A DNA stretch of 64,000 nucleotides, taken from the NCBI RefSeq assembly GCF_000335475.2, contig NZ_ANAH02000013.1:248001-312000 (forward strand), given 5' to 3'. The position numbers were made by a program, and so were the translations under genes. The notes beneath the pieces were generated by a model. That model was given only the letters and a program-made list of their open reading frames with translations. It had not been told where the DNA came from and made no database searches. Source of the DNA: Cystobacter fuscus DSM 2262 (GTDB lineage: Bacteria > Myxococcota > Myxococcia > Myxococcales > Myxococcaceae). Below, piece after piece: positions 8,109 through 15,396 of this stretch. How positions within the stretch are numbered: position 1 is the stretch's first letter; the number at the start of each line of letters is the position of its first letter.

Positions 8109-9620
8109 ATGGCGATGGAACTCAAGCAGAGCCTGAAGCTTTCGCAGCAGCTGGTGATGACGCCCCAGCTGCAGCAGGCCATCAAGCTGCTGCAACTCTC
8201 GCGCATGGAGTTGTTGGAGCAGGTCCGGGAGGAGATGGATCAGAATCCACTCCTGGAACAGCCGGACGAGACGCCCTTCGGCGACCTGTCCGACAAGGAG
8301 CCGGGCGAGGCTTCCCTGGAAGCCGCGAATACCGAGATTCCCAGGGACATGGAGGCACGCACCCCGGACACGGCGACGGAGTTCAAGGCCGACAAGGACG
8401 GCCCGCCGGAGATCGACTGGGAGGCGTACCTCAACAGCTACCAGTTCAACGAGCCGACCACGGCGTCCAACAAGGGCAACGTGGCCACGGACGACATGCC
8501 CTCCTTCGAAGCCAACATGGTGGAGAAGGAGGACCTGGTCGACCACCTGCAGGAGCAGCTGGGCACGCTGCGGCTCAACGAGGCCGAGCGCCGCGTGGGT
8601 ATGCTCATCCTCGGCAACCTGGACCACGACGGCTACCTCAAGCTGGAGGAGGTGGAGGGAGACCCCCTCATCCGCCTGGCCAACGAGGCGGACGTGCCCA
8701 TGAGCGTGGCCGAGCGCACCCTGCGCCGCATCCAGAACCTGGAGCCCAAGGGCTGCGCCGCGCGCGACTTGCAGGAGTGCCTGCTCATCCAGGTGGCCGC
8801 GCTCAAGGAGAAGCACGCACCGCTGCTCGGCCTCATCATCAAGCGCCACATGAAGTACCTGGAGAGCAAGAACCTCCCGGCGATCGCCAAGGACTTGAAG
8901 GTGTCGCTCGAGGAGGTGGTGGAGGCCTCCAAGCTCCTGCCGCGGTTGGATCCCAAGCCGGGCCGCAACTTCAGCGGCGACGACGCGCAGTTCATCACCC
9001 CGGACGTGTTCGTCTACAAGATGGAGGACGACTACACGGTGGTGCTCAACGACGACGGCCTGTCCAAGCTGCGCATCTCCGGCATGTACCGTAACGCGCT
9101 CAAGGCGGGCGGGGTGGGCCCCGGGCAGACCAAGGAGTTCATCCAGGAGAAGCTCCGGAGCGCCCAGTGGCTCATCCGCTCCATCCACCAGCGCCAGCGC
9201 ACCATCTACAAGGTCACCGAGAGCATCGTGAAGTTCCAGCGCGAGTTCCTCGACCAGGGCATCGCGCACCTCAAGCCGCTCATCCTCCGGGACGTGGCCG
9301 AGGACATCGGCATGCACGAGTCCACCGTGTCGCGCGTGACGACGAACAAGTACGTGCACACGCCCCAGGGCATCTTCGAGCTGAAGTACTTCTTCAACTC
9401 GTCCATCGCCCGCGTGTCCGGCGACGACACCGCGAGCGAGGCCGTCAAGCACCACATCAAGCAGCTCGTCAGCCAGGAAGATCCGCGCAACCCCTACTCG
9501 GATCAGAAGATCGTCGAGCTGCTCAAGGCCCAGGGCACGGAGATCGCCCGGCGCACCGTGGCCAAGTACCGCGAGGTGCTCAACATCCTGCCGAGCAGCA
9601 AGCGCAAGCGCTACTTCTAG
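8109..9620 (+). CDS. rpoN: RNA polymerase sigma-54 factor RpoN
   Basis: 503 residues. Region I is the Gln/Leu-rich N-terminus (LKLSQQLVMTPQLQQAIKLL) that contacts the activator ATPase. An acidic region II spans residues ~50-130. The core-binding and DNA-binding domains follow, ending with the RpoN box ARRTVAKYRE and a basic tail SSKRKRYF. It directs RNA polymerase to -24/-12 promoters and needs an NtrC-type activator such as the two encoded here. The start at ATG 8109 (MAMELKQ) follows a GGGCGGGAGACC site. It follows lptB as in many proteobacteria. Confidence 0.97.
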   Translation: MAMELKQSLKLSQQLVMTPQLQQAIKLLQLSRMELLEQVREEMDQNPLLEQPDETPFGDLSDKEPGEASLEAANTEIPRDMEARTPDTATEFKADKDGPPEIDWEAYLNSYQFNEPTTASNKGNVATDDMPSFEANMVEKEDLVDHLQEQLGTLRLNEAERRVGMLILGNLDHDGYLKLEEVEGDPLIRLANEADVPMSVAERTLRRIQNLEPKGCAARDLQECLLIQVAALKEKHAPLLGLIIKRHMKYLESKNLPAIAKDLKVSLEEVVEASKLLPRLDPKPGRNFSGDDAQFITPDVFVYKMEDDYTVVLNDDGLSKLRISGMYRNALKAGGVGPGQTKEFIQEKLRSAQWLIRSIHQRQRTIYKVTESIVKFQREFLDQGIAHLKPLILRDVAEDIGMHESTVSRVTTNKYVHTPQGIFELKYFFNSSIARVSGDDTASEAVKHHIKQLVSQEDPRNPYSDQKIVELLKAQGTEIARRTVAKYREVLNILPSSKRKRYF

Positions 9621-9636
9621 CCCCGCGCGCCCCCTC

Positions 9637-9655
9637 CCGGACAGGGCTTGTCCGG
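9637..9655 (+). terminator. Hairpin after rpoN
   Basis: CCGGACA and TGTCCGG form a perfect 7-bp stem around a 5-nt loop, 17 bases after the rpoN stop and just before the next gene's ribosome site. There is no U-run, so it may attenuate rather than end transcription, or stabilise the rpoN mRNA end. Confidence 0.4.
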
Positions 9656-9673
9656 AAGGCCCGGAGGGGGCTC

Positions 9674-10330
9674 ATGATGCGGCCCATGTCCGCCATGAGC
9701 CCCGAGTCCGGCCCCGTCCCCACGCGTGAACCCACGCCGCTCGTCGTCCCTCCGGTGACCCTGGAGGGCGAGCACGTGCGCCTCGAGCCGCTCGCCCTCT
9801 CGCATGTCCCCGGGCTCGCGGCGCTGCTCGAGCCAGAGATCTTCGAGCACTTCAACCTGGTGCTGCGCACGCCCGCGGACGTGGAGGCCTACGTCGCCGC
9901 CGCGCTGAAGGCCGCGGAGGCGGGGGTGGAGCGGCCCTTCGTCATCCTCGAGCGGGAGACGGGCACGCCGGTGGGCACCACGCGCTACCTGGACATCCAA
10001 CGCACGCACCGCACGCTGGAGATTGGCAGCACGTGGCTGGCCCGGCGCGTCTGGCGCTCCCGGGTGAACACCGAGTGCAAGTTCCTCCTGCTGCGCCATG
10101 CCTTCGAGACGCTCGGGGTGATGCGCGTGCAGCTCAAGACCGACCGGCGCAACACCCGCTCGCGCACGGCCATCGAGCGGCTGGGCGCGCGCTTCGAGGG
10201 AGTCCTCCGCCACCACATGCTGGTGCGCGGCGGTCAGGTGCGCGACTCGGCCTACTACGGCATCGTCGATACCGAGTGGCCCGAGGTGAAGGCGGGCCTC
10301 GCGCGCAAGCTGGAGATCACTGGTCGCTGA
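9674..10330 (+). CDS. GNAT-family N-acetyltransferase (RimJ/RimL type)
   Basis: 218 residues. The core starts VTLEGEHVRLEPLALSHVPGLAAL and continues with TRYLDIQRTHRTLEIGSTWLARRVWRSRVNTECKFLLLRHAFETLGVMRVQLKTDRRNTRSRTAIERLGARFEG, the standard arrangement of RimJ/RimL-like acetyltransferases that use acetyl-CoA on amines or protein N-termini. The N of RRNTRSRTAIERLGAR and the strand EIGSTWL are typical. ATG 9674 is preceded by GGAGGGGG. The region between rpoN and this gene holds a hairpin. The substrate is unknown. Confidence 0.8.
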   Translation: MMRPMSAMSPESGPVPTREPTPLVVPPVTLEGEHVRLEPLALSHVPGLAALLEPEIFEHFNLVLRTPADVEAYVAAALKAAEAGVERPFVILERETGTPVGTTRYLDIQRTHRTLEIGSTWLARRVWRSRVNTECKFLLLRHAFETLGVMRVQLKTDRRNTRSRTAIERLGARFEGVLRHHMLVRGGQVRDSAYYGIVDTEWPEVKAGLARKLEITGR

Positions 10331-10431
10331 GCCCGCCCGCTTCCCGGGCGTGGGGTCCTCGCGCGGTGGTTGCCAGTCACACCCGGCCTCCCCACCGTGG
10401 GCTGGGTACACCCAACCCGAGGATTTCCCAC

Positions 10432-11310
10432 ATGGCTCAGAAAGATCCGCGTTCCGCCGGCAACCCGCCCCCGCAGCCTCCGCAGGAGCAGTCGGCCCCG
10501 GCGCTCGAGTCCAAGATGACGCCCGAGCCCGATTACGGGCTGACCTCGTACAAGGGGCTTGGCCGGTTGAAGGGCCGCGTGGCGCTCGTCACTGGCGGCG
10601 ACAGTGGCATCGGCCGCGCGGTGTGCCTGGCGTTCGCCCGCGAGGGCGCCGACGTGGCCTTCGGCTACCTCAACGAGGACCAGGACGCCGAGGTGACCCG
10701 GCGCGCCGTCGAGGAGTCCGGCCACCAGGTGGTGTCCTTCCGGGGAGATCTCACGGACGAGGCCGTGTGCCGCCGCCTCATCGAGGACACGGTGAAGCGC
10801 TTCGGCCGCATCGACATCCTCGTCAACAACGCCGCCTACCAGGGCAAGGCGGTGGAGAAGTTCGAGGAGATCTCCGCCGAGCGGCTCGAGCGCACCTTCC
10901 GCACCAACATCCTCGCGATGTTCCACCTGGTGCGCTACGCGCTGCCGCACATGAAGAAGGGCTCCACCATCATCAACACGGCCTCCATCCAGGCCTACCA
11001 GCCCACGCCCAGCATCCTCGACTACGCGTGCACCAAGGGCGCCATCGTCACCTTCACCAAGGGCCTGGCCCAGGAACTCATCGAGCGCGGCATCCGCGTC
11101 AACTGCGTGGCGCCCGGCCCCGTGTGGACGCCCATCATCCCCGCCTCCTTCGACGCGGAGAAGGTGAAGTCCTTCGGCGAGGACAACCCCACCGGCCGCG
11201 CCGGTCAGCCCGTCGAGCTGGCGCCCTCCTACGTGTTCCTCGCCTCCGACGAGTCCACCTACGTCAACGGCGAGGTGCTCGGCGTCACCGGCGGCAAGCT
11301 GCTCGCCTGA
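10432..11310 (+). CDS. SDR-family oxidoreductase (YghA/glucose dehydrogenase-like)
   Basis: 292 residues with a ~45-residue Pro/Gln-rich N-terminal extension typical of the YghA/YdaD group of short-chain dehydrogenases. The NAD(P) motif is VTGGDSGIGRAV (TGxxxGIG), followed by DILVNNAAYQG (NNA), catalytic Ser in NTASIQAY, and Tyr/Lys in DYACTKGA (YxxxK). The end ASDESTYVNGEVLGVTGG is standard for the fold. The cytoplasmic enzyme oxidises or reduces an alcohol/carbonyl; members of this group are often stress-induced. Start is ATG 10432. The following 417 bp contain no protein gene. Confidence 0.85.
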   Translation: MAQKDPRSAGNPPPQPPQEQSAPALESKMTPEPDYGLTSYKGLGRLKGRVALVTGGDSGIGRAVCLAFAREGADVAFGYLNEDQDAEVTRRAVEESGHQVVSFRGDLTDEAVCRRLIEDTVKRFGRIDILVNNAAYQGKAVEKFEEISAERLERTFRTNILAMFHLVRYALPHMKKGSTIINTASIQAYQPTPSILDYACTKGAIVTFTKGLAQELIERGIRVNCVAPGPVWTPIIPASFDAEKVKSFGEDNPTGRAGQPVELAPSYVFLASDESTYVNGEVLGVTGGKLLA

Positions 11311-11351
11311 GTCGCCTCCGCCGCGCTGTCCTCCCCCGTCTCCGGGTCCGC

Positions 11352-11362
11352 GTAAGTCTTAC
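11352..11362. promoter_or_regulatory. Dyad upstream of a sigma-54 promoter (possible enhancer site)
   Basis: GTAAG-T-CTTAC is a perfect inverted repeat centred about 80 bp upstream of the -24 element at 11439, the distance at which NtrC-type activators usually bind. There is no second copy and it differs from the dyads at the pxr locus, so a different activator would be needed. Confidence 0.3.
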
Positions 11363-11437
11363 CGGCTCGGAGACGGGTCATTCCTCGCTCGTAACCCAAC
11401 CGCTTGAAATCCCAGGTCTTTCTGGCCGTGGACCCCT

Positions 11438-11453
11438 TGGCACGCGCGATGCT
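11438..11453 (+). promoter_or_regulatory. Sigma-54 (-24/-12) promoter
   Basis: TGGCACGCGCGATGCT carries the invariant GG-N10-GC spacing and matches the TGGCACG-N4-TTGCW consensus except for one base (ATGC for TTGC). A start of transcription is expected near 11464. It faces a G-rich tract, a strong hairpin and then rpiA. Confidence 0.55.
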
Positions 11454-11641
11454 TTATCTCCGCTCACGCAGTGACGGGGATGGGTGGGCAGGTGGGGGGC
11501 GGGCAGGTCGGGTCGAGGGGCGTGGGGCAGGTGGGGGGCGGGGGGTCGAAGGGTCGTTGGAGGGGAGTGCCCTGTCAGGGGCGGTAGTGGGGGTTGTTCG
11601 TTGTTCATTGGGGAGGAGCCGCTGGGGGGCGGCTCCTCCCC
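11454..11641 (+). ncRNA. Possible G-rich small RNA or leader ahead of rpiA
   Basis: This stretch lies between the sigma-54-like promoter and a 13-bp hairpin. It contains many runs of three to six G and an 18-bp direct repeat (11486-11503 and 11525-11542, offset 39 bp). It has no convincing open frame with a ribosome site. It could be a free RNA of ~175 nt ending at the hairpin, or the 5' leader of rpiA. There is no conserved relative I can name. Confidence 0.3.
11610..11641 (+). terminator. Strong hairpin before rpiA
   Basis: GGGGAGGAGCCGC pairs perfectly with GCGGCTCCTCCCC (13 bp) around a 6-nt TGGGGG loop, and the sequence continues AAACCTTTT. It could stop transcription from the sigma-54-like promoter upstream or act as a leader structure for rpiA, whose start lies 87 bp downstream. 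Confidence 0.55.
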
Positions 11642-11727
11642 AAACCTTTTGCGGGCTGGAGCGAGAGGTCCGGGGCAGGCTGCGCTTGCCTGAAGGACTT
11701 CCCCTCCACGCCACGAGGAGCCCCGCC

Positions 11728-12447
11728 ATGAGCCCATCCGTCGAGAAGGGTGCCGCCATCGATGCCGACCGGCACAAGCGCGAGGCCGCCGAGCGCGCGG
11801 TGGAGTCCATCCAGCCGGGCATGGTGGTGGGGCTGGGCACGGGAAGCACCGCGGCCCACGTGGTGCACCGGCTGGCCGCCTTGCGGAGCGAGGGGAAGCT
11901 GCTGGACGTGAAGGGCGTGCCGACGTCGCGGCGGACGGAGGCCCTGGCGGAGTCGCTCGGCGTGCCCCTCACCACGCTGGAGGCGCACCCCGTGTTGGAT
12001 CTCTGCATCGACGGCGCGGACGAGGTGGACCCGGCACTGCGGCTCATCAAGGGCGGGGGCGGCGCGCTGTTGCGCGAGAAGATCGTCGCCCAGGCGAGCC
12101 GCCGGCTGATCATCGTGGTGGACGAGGGCAAGTTGTCCCCCCGGTTGGGCACGCGCTGGGCGGTGCCGGTGGAGGTGGTGCCGTTTGGCTGGCGCTCGCA
12201 GGCGCTCTACCTGGAAGGACTGGGGGCACGCGTCACCCAGCGCCTGGGCCCCGAGGGCTCTCCCTTCGTGACGGATCAGGGCCACTTCATCCTCGACTGT
12301 GCCTGGGGTGCCCTGGAGGACCCGGAAGCGCTGGCCGCGCGGCTTCAGGCCCGGGCCGGGCTCGTGGAGCATGGCCTGTTCCTCGGGATGACGTCGGAGC
12401 TCATCGTGGCCGGTTCCCGGGGCGTGGAAGTTCGCCATCCCGGATGA
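11728..12447 (+). CDS. rpiA: Ribose-5-phosphate isomerase A
   Basis: 239 residues. RpiA interconverts ribose-5-phosphate and ribulose-5-phosphate in the pentose phosphate pathway. The signature motifs are present: VVGLGTGSTA (substrate-binding loop), DGADEVDPALRLIKGGGGALLREKIVA (catalytic Asp and Glu), and VDEGKLSPRLG. The C-terminal part (DPEALAARLQARAGLVEHGLFLGM) is also typical. The start at ATG 11728 (MSPSVEKG) follows a GAGGAG site seven bases upstream; the frame is open further left but that part is G-rich spacer. Confidence 0.95.
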   Translation: MSPSVEKGAAIDADRHKREAAERAVESIQPGMVVGLGTGSTAAHVVHRLAALRSEGKLLDVKGVPTSRRTEALAESLGVPLTTLEAHPVLDLCIDGADEVDPALRLIKGGGGALLREKIVAQASRRLIIVVDEGKLSPRLGTRWAVPVEVVPFGWRSQALYLEGLGARVTQRLGPEGSPFVTDQGHFILDCAWGALEDPEALAARLQARAGLVEHGLFLGMTSELIVAGSRGVEVRHPG

Positions 12448-12548
12448 AAGGTTCGTTGGAGGGCTCGCCCGCCCGGCCGCCCCTCCCATTGGGCCCCAGG
12501 GTGCTTACCTCTTCAGTCGTCACCAACTGGAGCTGGAGGGGTTCTCAC

Positions 12549-12818
12549 ATGGGTCTCGAAACACTGGTGCTCTGGCTGTTCATCGGTCTCATCGCGGGTT
12601 GGCTGGCCTCGGCGGTCGTGGGTGGGGGCTATGGCCTCGTGGGCGACATCGTCGTGGGCATCGTGGGCGCGTTCCTGGGCGGATGGCTCTTCCGCGCCAT
12701 GGGGGTGGGCGCTCCGGGTAGCGGCATCGTCTCGACCATCATCGTGGCCTTCGTCGGCGCCGTCGTCCTGCTATTGATTCTGCGGGCCATCCATCGGACG
12801 ACGTACAGGCGGGTGTGA
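12549..12818 (+). CDS. GlsB/YeaQ/YmgE-type small membrane protein
   Basis: 89 residues with three hydrophobic helices (residues ~4-24, 30-50 and 57-80) separated by glycines, matching the transglycosylase-associated protein family: LIAGWLASAVVGGGYGLVGDIVVGIVGAFLGGWLF. Family members are inner-membrane proteins of unknown biochemical role, often stress-induced. Start is ATG 12549; the preceding GCTGGAGGGGTTCTCAC contains GGAGGGG. It ends with a basic tail (RTTYRRV). It is a monocistronic-looking gene between rpiA and a histidine kinase. Confidence 0.85.
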   Translation: MGLETLVLWLFIGLIAGWLASAVVGGGYGLVGDIVVGIVGAFLGGWLFRAMGVGAPGSGIVSTIIVAFVGAVVLLLILRAIHRTTYRRV

Positions 12819-12904
12819 GGCACCGGGTGCCTCGTGCACCCAACCCCCGGGGCGGGCCGGGTGCCATGCCCCGGGCCGGCCGCACCGTCCGTTGATTCCG
12901 GGCG

Positions 12905-14518
12905 GTGGGGCTCACCCGCGGCGTCTTCTTTCCTACCCGACCTGTCGCGGTGCTTGACGACAACAGGCGCTCCAGCGAGCGTGGCGAGGTGAGCGCGCCC
13001 CTTGCTTCACGCGTGCCCGGTTCTCATCCGGCGCCTGACTCCACTTCCGACACCCCGCGTCCTCCGTCGGACGAGCGCTTCGAGCTGTTGCTCGAGCACA
13101 TGGCCGAGGCCTTCCTGTCCCTGGACGAGCGGGGCCGGGTGCTGCGGTGCAACACGCGCGCGGCGGCGCTCCTGGGCGTGGAGGCCGAGCGGCTTCGAGG
13201 CCAGGCGCCGTGGACGGCGGCGCCCGGGCTGATGGGCCGCACGTTGCACGAGCGGCTCGTGGCCGCCCTGGAGTCGCGCCAGCCCGCGCGCTTTCTCGCC
13301 TCGCTGCCCCCGCGCACCTGGTTGGAGGTGTCGGTGGTGCCGGTGGGCGAGGAGTTGTGGGTGCTCGCCACCGACATCACCCAGCGCGAGGAGGCCCAGG
13401 CGCTGGTGGAGCAGACGGAGAAGAGCTTCCGGCTGTTGGGCGAGCGCTTCCAGGTGGCGCTCGACTCCGCGCAGATGGCCGTCTGGGAGACGAACCTCGC
13501 CACCGGCCAGGTCTTCCGCTCCGAGGGGCATGATCGGCTCTACGGCTACCCCGAGCCCCTGGCCACGTGGACGCACGAGCGCTTCCTGGCGGCGCTGCAT
13601 CCGGAGGACCGGCCCGAGGTGGAGGCGCAGGTCGCCACCGTCTTTTCCTCCCAGGAGGTGAAGGCCTATACCTCCACCTTCCGCGTCCGGGGCGTGGAGG
13701 GCTCGTGGCGCTGGCTCACCAGCCGGGCCCGGGTGCTGCGCGATGGGGACGGCCGGCCCGTGGTGGTTCGCGGCGCCATCCTCGACATCACCCAGTTGAA
13801 GGAGACGGAGCTGGCGCTGCAGGAGTCGGTGCGCGTGCGCGAGGACTTCCTGTCGCTCGCGGGCCATGAGCTCAAGACGCCCCTGACGGGCCTGAATCTG
13901 CAAGTGCAGATGTTGCGGCGGCTGGGCGAGGAGGACGTCTCCACCCTCCTGAGGGCGCCCCGCGTCCAGGCGCGTCTGGATGCCATCGACCGGGGCCTGC
14001 GGCGCCTGGGGACGCTGGGCGACAACCTGCTGGACGTCAGCCGCATCCGCCACGGCCAGCTCGACTTCATCTTCACCACCGGAGACCTGTCGGCGCTGGT
14101 GTCCGAGGTGGTGGCGCGCACCGAGGACGAGGCGCGCACGGCCGGCGTGTCCCTCATGAGCTTCATCGAGCCGCGCGTGGTGGGACGCTTCGATCGGCTG
14201 CGGGTGGAGCAGGTGCTCGTCAACCTGCTGTTCAATGCCCTGCGCCACGGTGGGGGACATCCGGTGGAGGTCCTGCTGGAGCGCTTCGCGGGGGGCGCGC
14301 GGCTGGTGGTGCGCGACGAGGGGCCCGGTGTGCCGGAGGCGGATCGCGAGCGCATCTTCGCGCGCTTCGAGCAGGTGCAGGGCGAGGCGCGCGCGGGAGG
14401 ACTCGGCCTGGGACTCTTCGTCGTGCGCCAGTGCGTCGAGGGCCACCAGGGCCGTGTGTACGTGGAGCCCGGACCCGGCGGACGGGGCGCGGCCTTCTTC
14501 GTCGAGTTGCCCCTCTAG
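12905..14518 (+). CDS. PAS-domain sensor histidine kinase
   Basis: 537 residues as the longest frame. Domain order: PAS (~57-160), PAS/PAC (~180-300, ending VRGAILDITQLKE), HisKA (~308-380) with the phospho-accepting His in LAGHELKTPLTG, and HATPase_c (~410-535) with N-box LLFNALRHGGG, G1 RDEGPGVPE and G2 GGLGLGLF. No membrane segment is seen, so it is probably a soluble cytoplasmic sensor. There is no response regulator next to it, so it is an orphan. The start is uncertain: GTG 12905 has no clear ribosome site, and GTG 12950 or 12989 are possible. Confidence 0.88.
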   Translation: MGLTRGVFFPTRPVAVLDDNRRSSERGEVSAPLASRVPGSHPAPDSTSDTPRPPSDERFELLLEHMAEAFLSLDERGRVLRCNTRAAALLGVEAERLRGQAPWTAAPGLMGRTLHERLVAALESRQPARFLASLPPRTWLEVSVVPVGEELWVLATDITQREEAQALVEQTEKSFRLLGERFQVALDSAQMAVWETNLATGQVFRSEGHDRLYGYPEPLATWTHERFLAALHPEDRPEVEAQVATVFSSQEVKAYTSTFRVRGVEGSWRWLTSRARVLRDGDGRPVVVRGAILDITQLKETELALQESVRVREDFLSLAGHELKTPLTGLNLQVQMLRRLGEEDVSTLLRAPRVQARLDAIDRGLRRLGTLGDNLLDVSRIRHGQLDFIFTTGDLSALVSEVVARTEDEARTAGVSLMSFIEPRVVGRFDRLRVEQVLVNLLFNALRHGGGHPVEVLLERFAGGARLVVRDEGPGVPEADRERIFARFEQVQGEARAGGLGLGLFVVRQCVEGHQGRVYVEPGPGGRGAAFFVELPL

Positions 14519-14745
14519 TCGCTCATCGCTCGCTTCTCCCTCGCTCCGACGCACGGTGGCCTCGCCCACACATCGCGTGTTGGAAATCCAGCCCAATTGG
14601 AAAGTCAGGACGACACTGCCTGTCGGGTGGTGTACGAGCAGCCATCCTGTGGAGTGGGTGGGTTGCATTCGATGCGGTGGAGCGTTTCTGATCGGGGCGC
14701 GGTCCCGGTTGTCTCTCTTGGGCCCCAACAAGGAGGCAGAAACGC

Positions 14746-15396
14746 ATGCAGCTCAACATCACCTTCCGCCAGTTCGGTTCGTCCGATTCCCTCAAGGAGT
14801 ACGCGAAGGAGAAGGTCGAGCGGGTGAACAAGTACCTGGATCGCGCCGGAGAGGCCCACGTGGTGTTGTCGCTCGAGCGGCACCTGCACCACGCGGACAT
14901 CACCATCCACTCGGGCGCCTGGGTGCTGCGCGGCAGGGAGAAGAGCGAGGACATGTACGCGTCCATCGACAGCGCGATGGACAAGATCGAAGCGCAGCTG
15001 CGCAAGTACAAGGAGAAGATCAAGAACCACCACGGGCGCGAGCGCGTGCACCACCGGCACGAGCTGGTGAACAACTTCAAGGTGCGCCACAAGGTGTTCG
15101 AGCTGCCCGAGGAGGAGGCGTTCGCGGACGCCTCGGACACCGCCGAGGCCCTGCGCTCGGCCTCGCCCGCGGCCGCTCCGGCCCCCCAGTCCCCCGCGCA
15201 GCGCATCGTGCGCACCTCGGAAATCACCGTGAAGCCCATGTCGGTGGATGAGGCGGTGATGCAGATGAACCTGCTCAACCAGGACTTCTACGTCTTCCAG
15301 CACGCGACCACGCACGAGGTCTGCGTGGTGTACCGGCGCAAGGACGATGGGCAGTTCGGCCTCATCGGCGTGCACGCGCCGCCCAACGCCGGCTAA
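14746..15396 (+). CDS. hpf: Ribosome hibernation promoting factor, long form
   Basis: 216 residues. The N-terminal RaiA/YfiA domain (1-~100: MQLNITFRQFGSSDSLKEYAKEKVERVNKYL...) sits in the ribosome's decoding region. A linker (~130-165) leads to the C-terminal dimerisation domain (EITVKPMSVDEAVMQMNLLNQDFYVFQH...GQFGLIGVH) that joins two 70S particles into 100S dimers. This is the long HPF type. ATG 14746 follows AAGGAGG. Together with rpoN and ptsN it belongs to the well-known rpoN-hpf-ptsN set. The 227 bp upstream contain no gene and no clear -24/-12 site. Confidence 0.94.
   Translation: MQLNITFRQFGSSDSLKEYAKEKVERVNKYLDRAGEAHVVLSLERHLHHADITIHSGAWVLRGREKSEDMYASIDSAMDKIEAQLRKYKEKIKNHHGRERVHHRHELVNNFKVRHKVFELPEEEAFADASDTAEALRSASPAAAPAPQSPAQRIVRTSEITVKPMSVDEAVMQMNLLNQDFYVFQHATTHEVCVVYRRKDDGQFGLIGVHAPPNAG

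Noticed and set aside
11404-11727. Extension of rpiA to an upstream start at 11404
   Set aside because: The extra ~108 residues would be almost entirely Gly/Arg from the G-rich tract and would span the hairpin. ATG 11728 has a GAGGAG site and matches the RpiA N-terminus.
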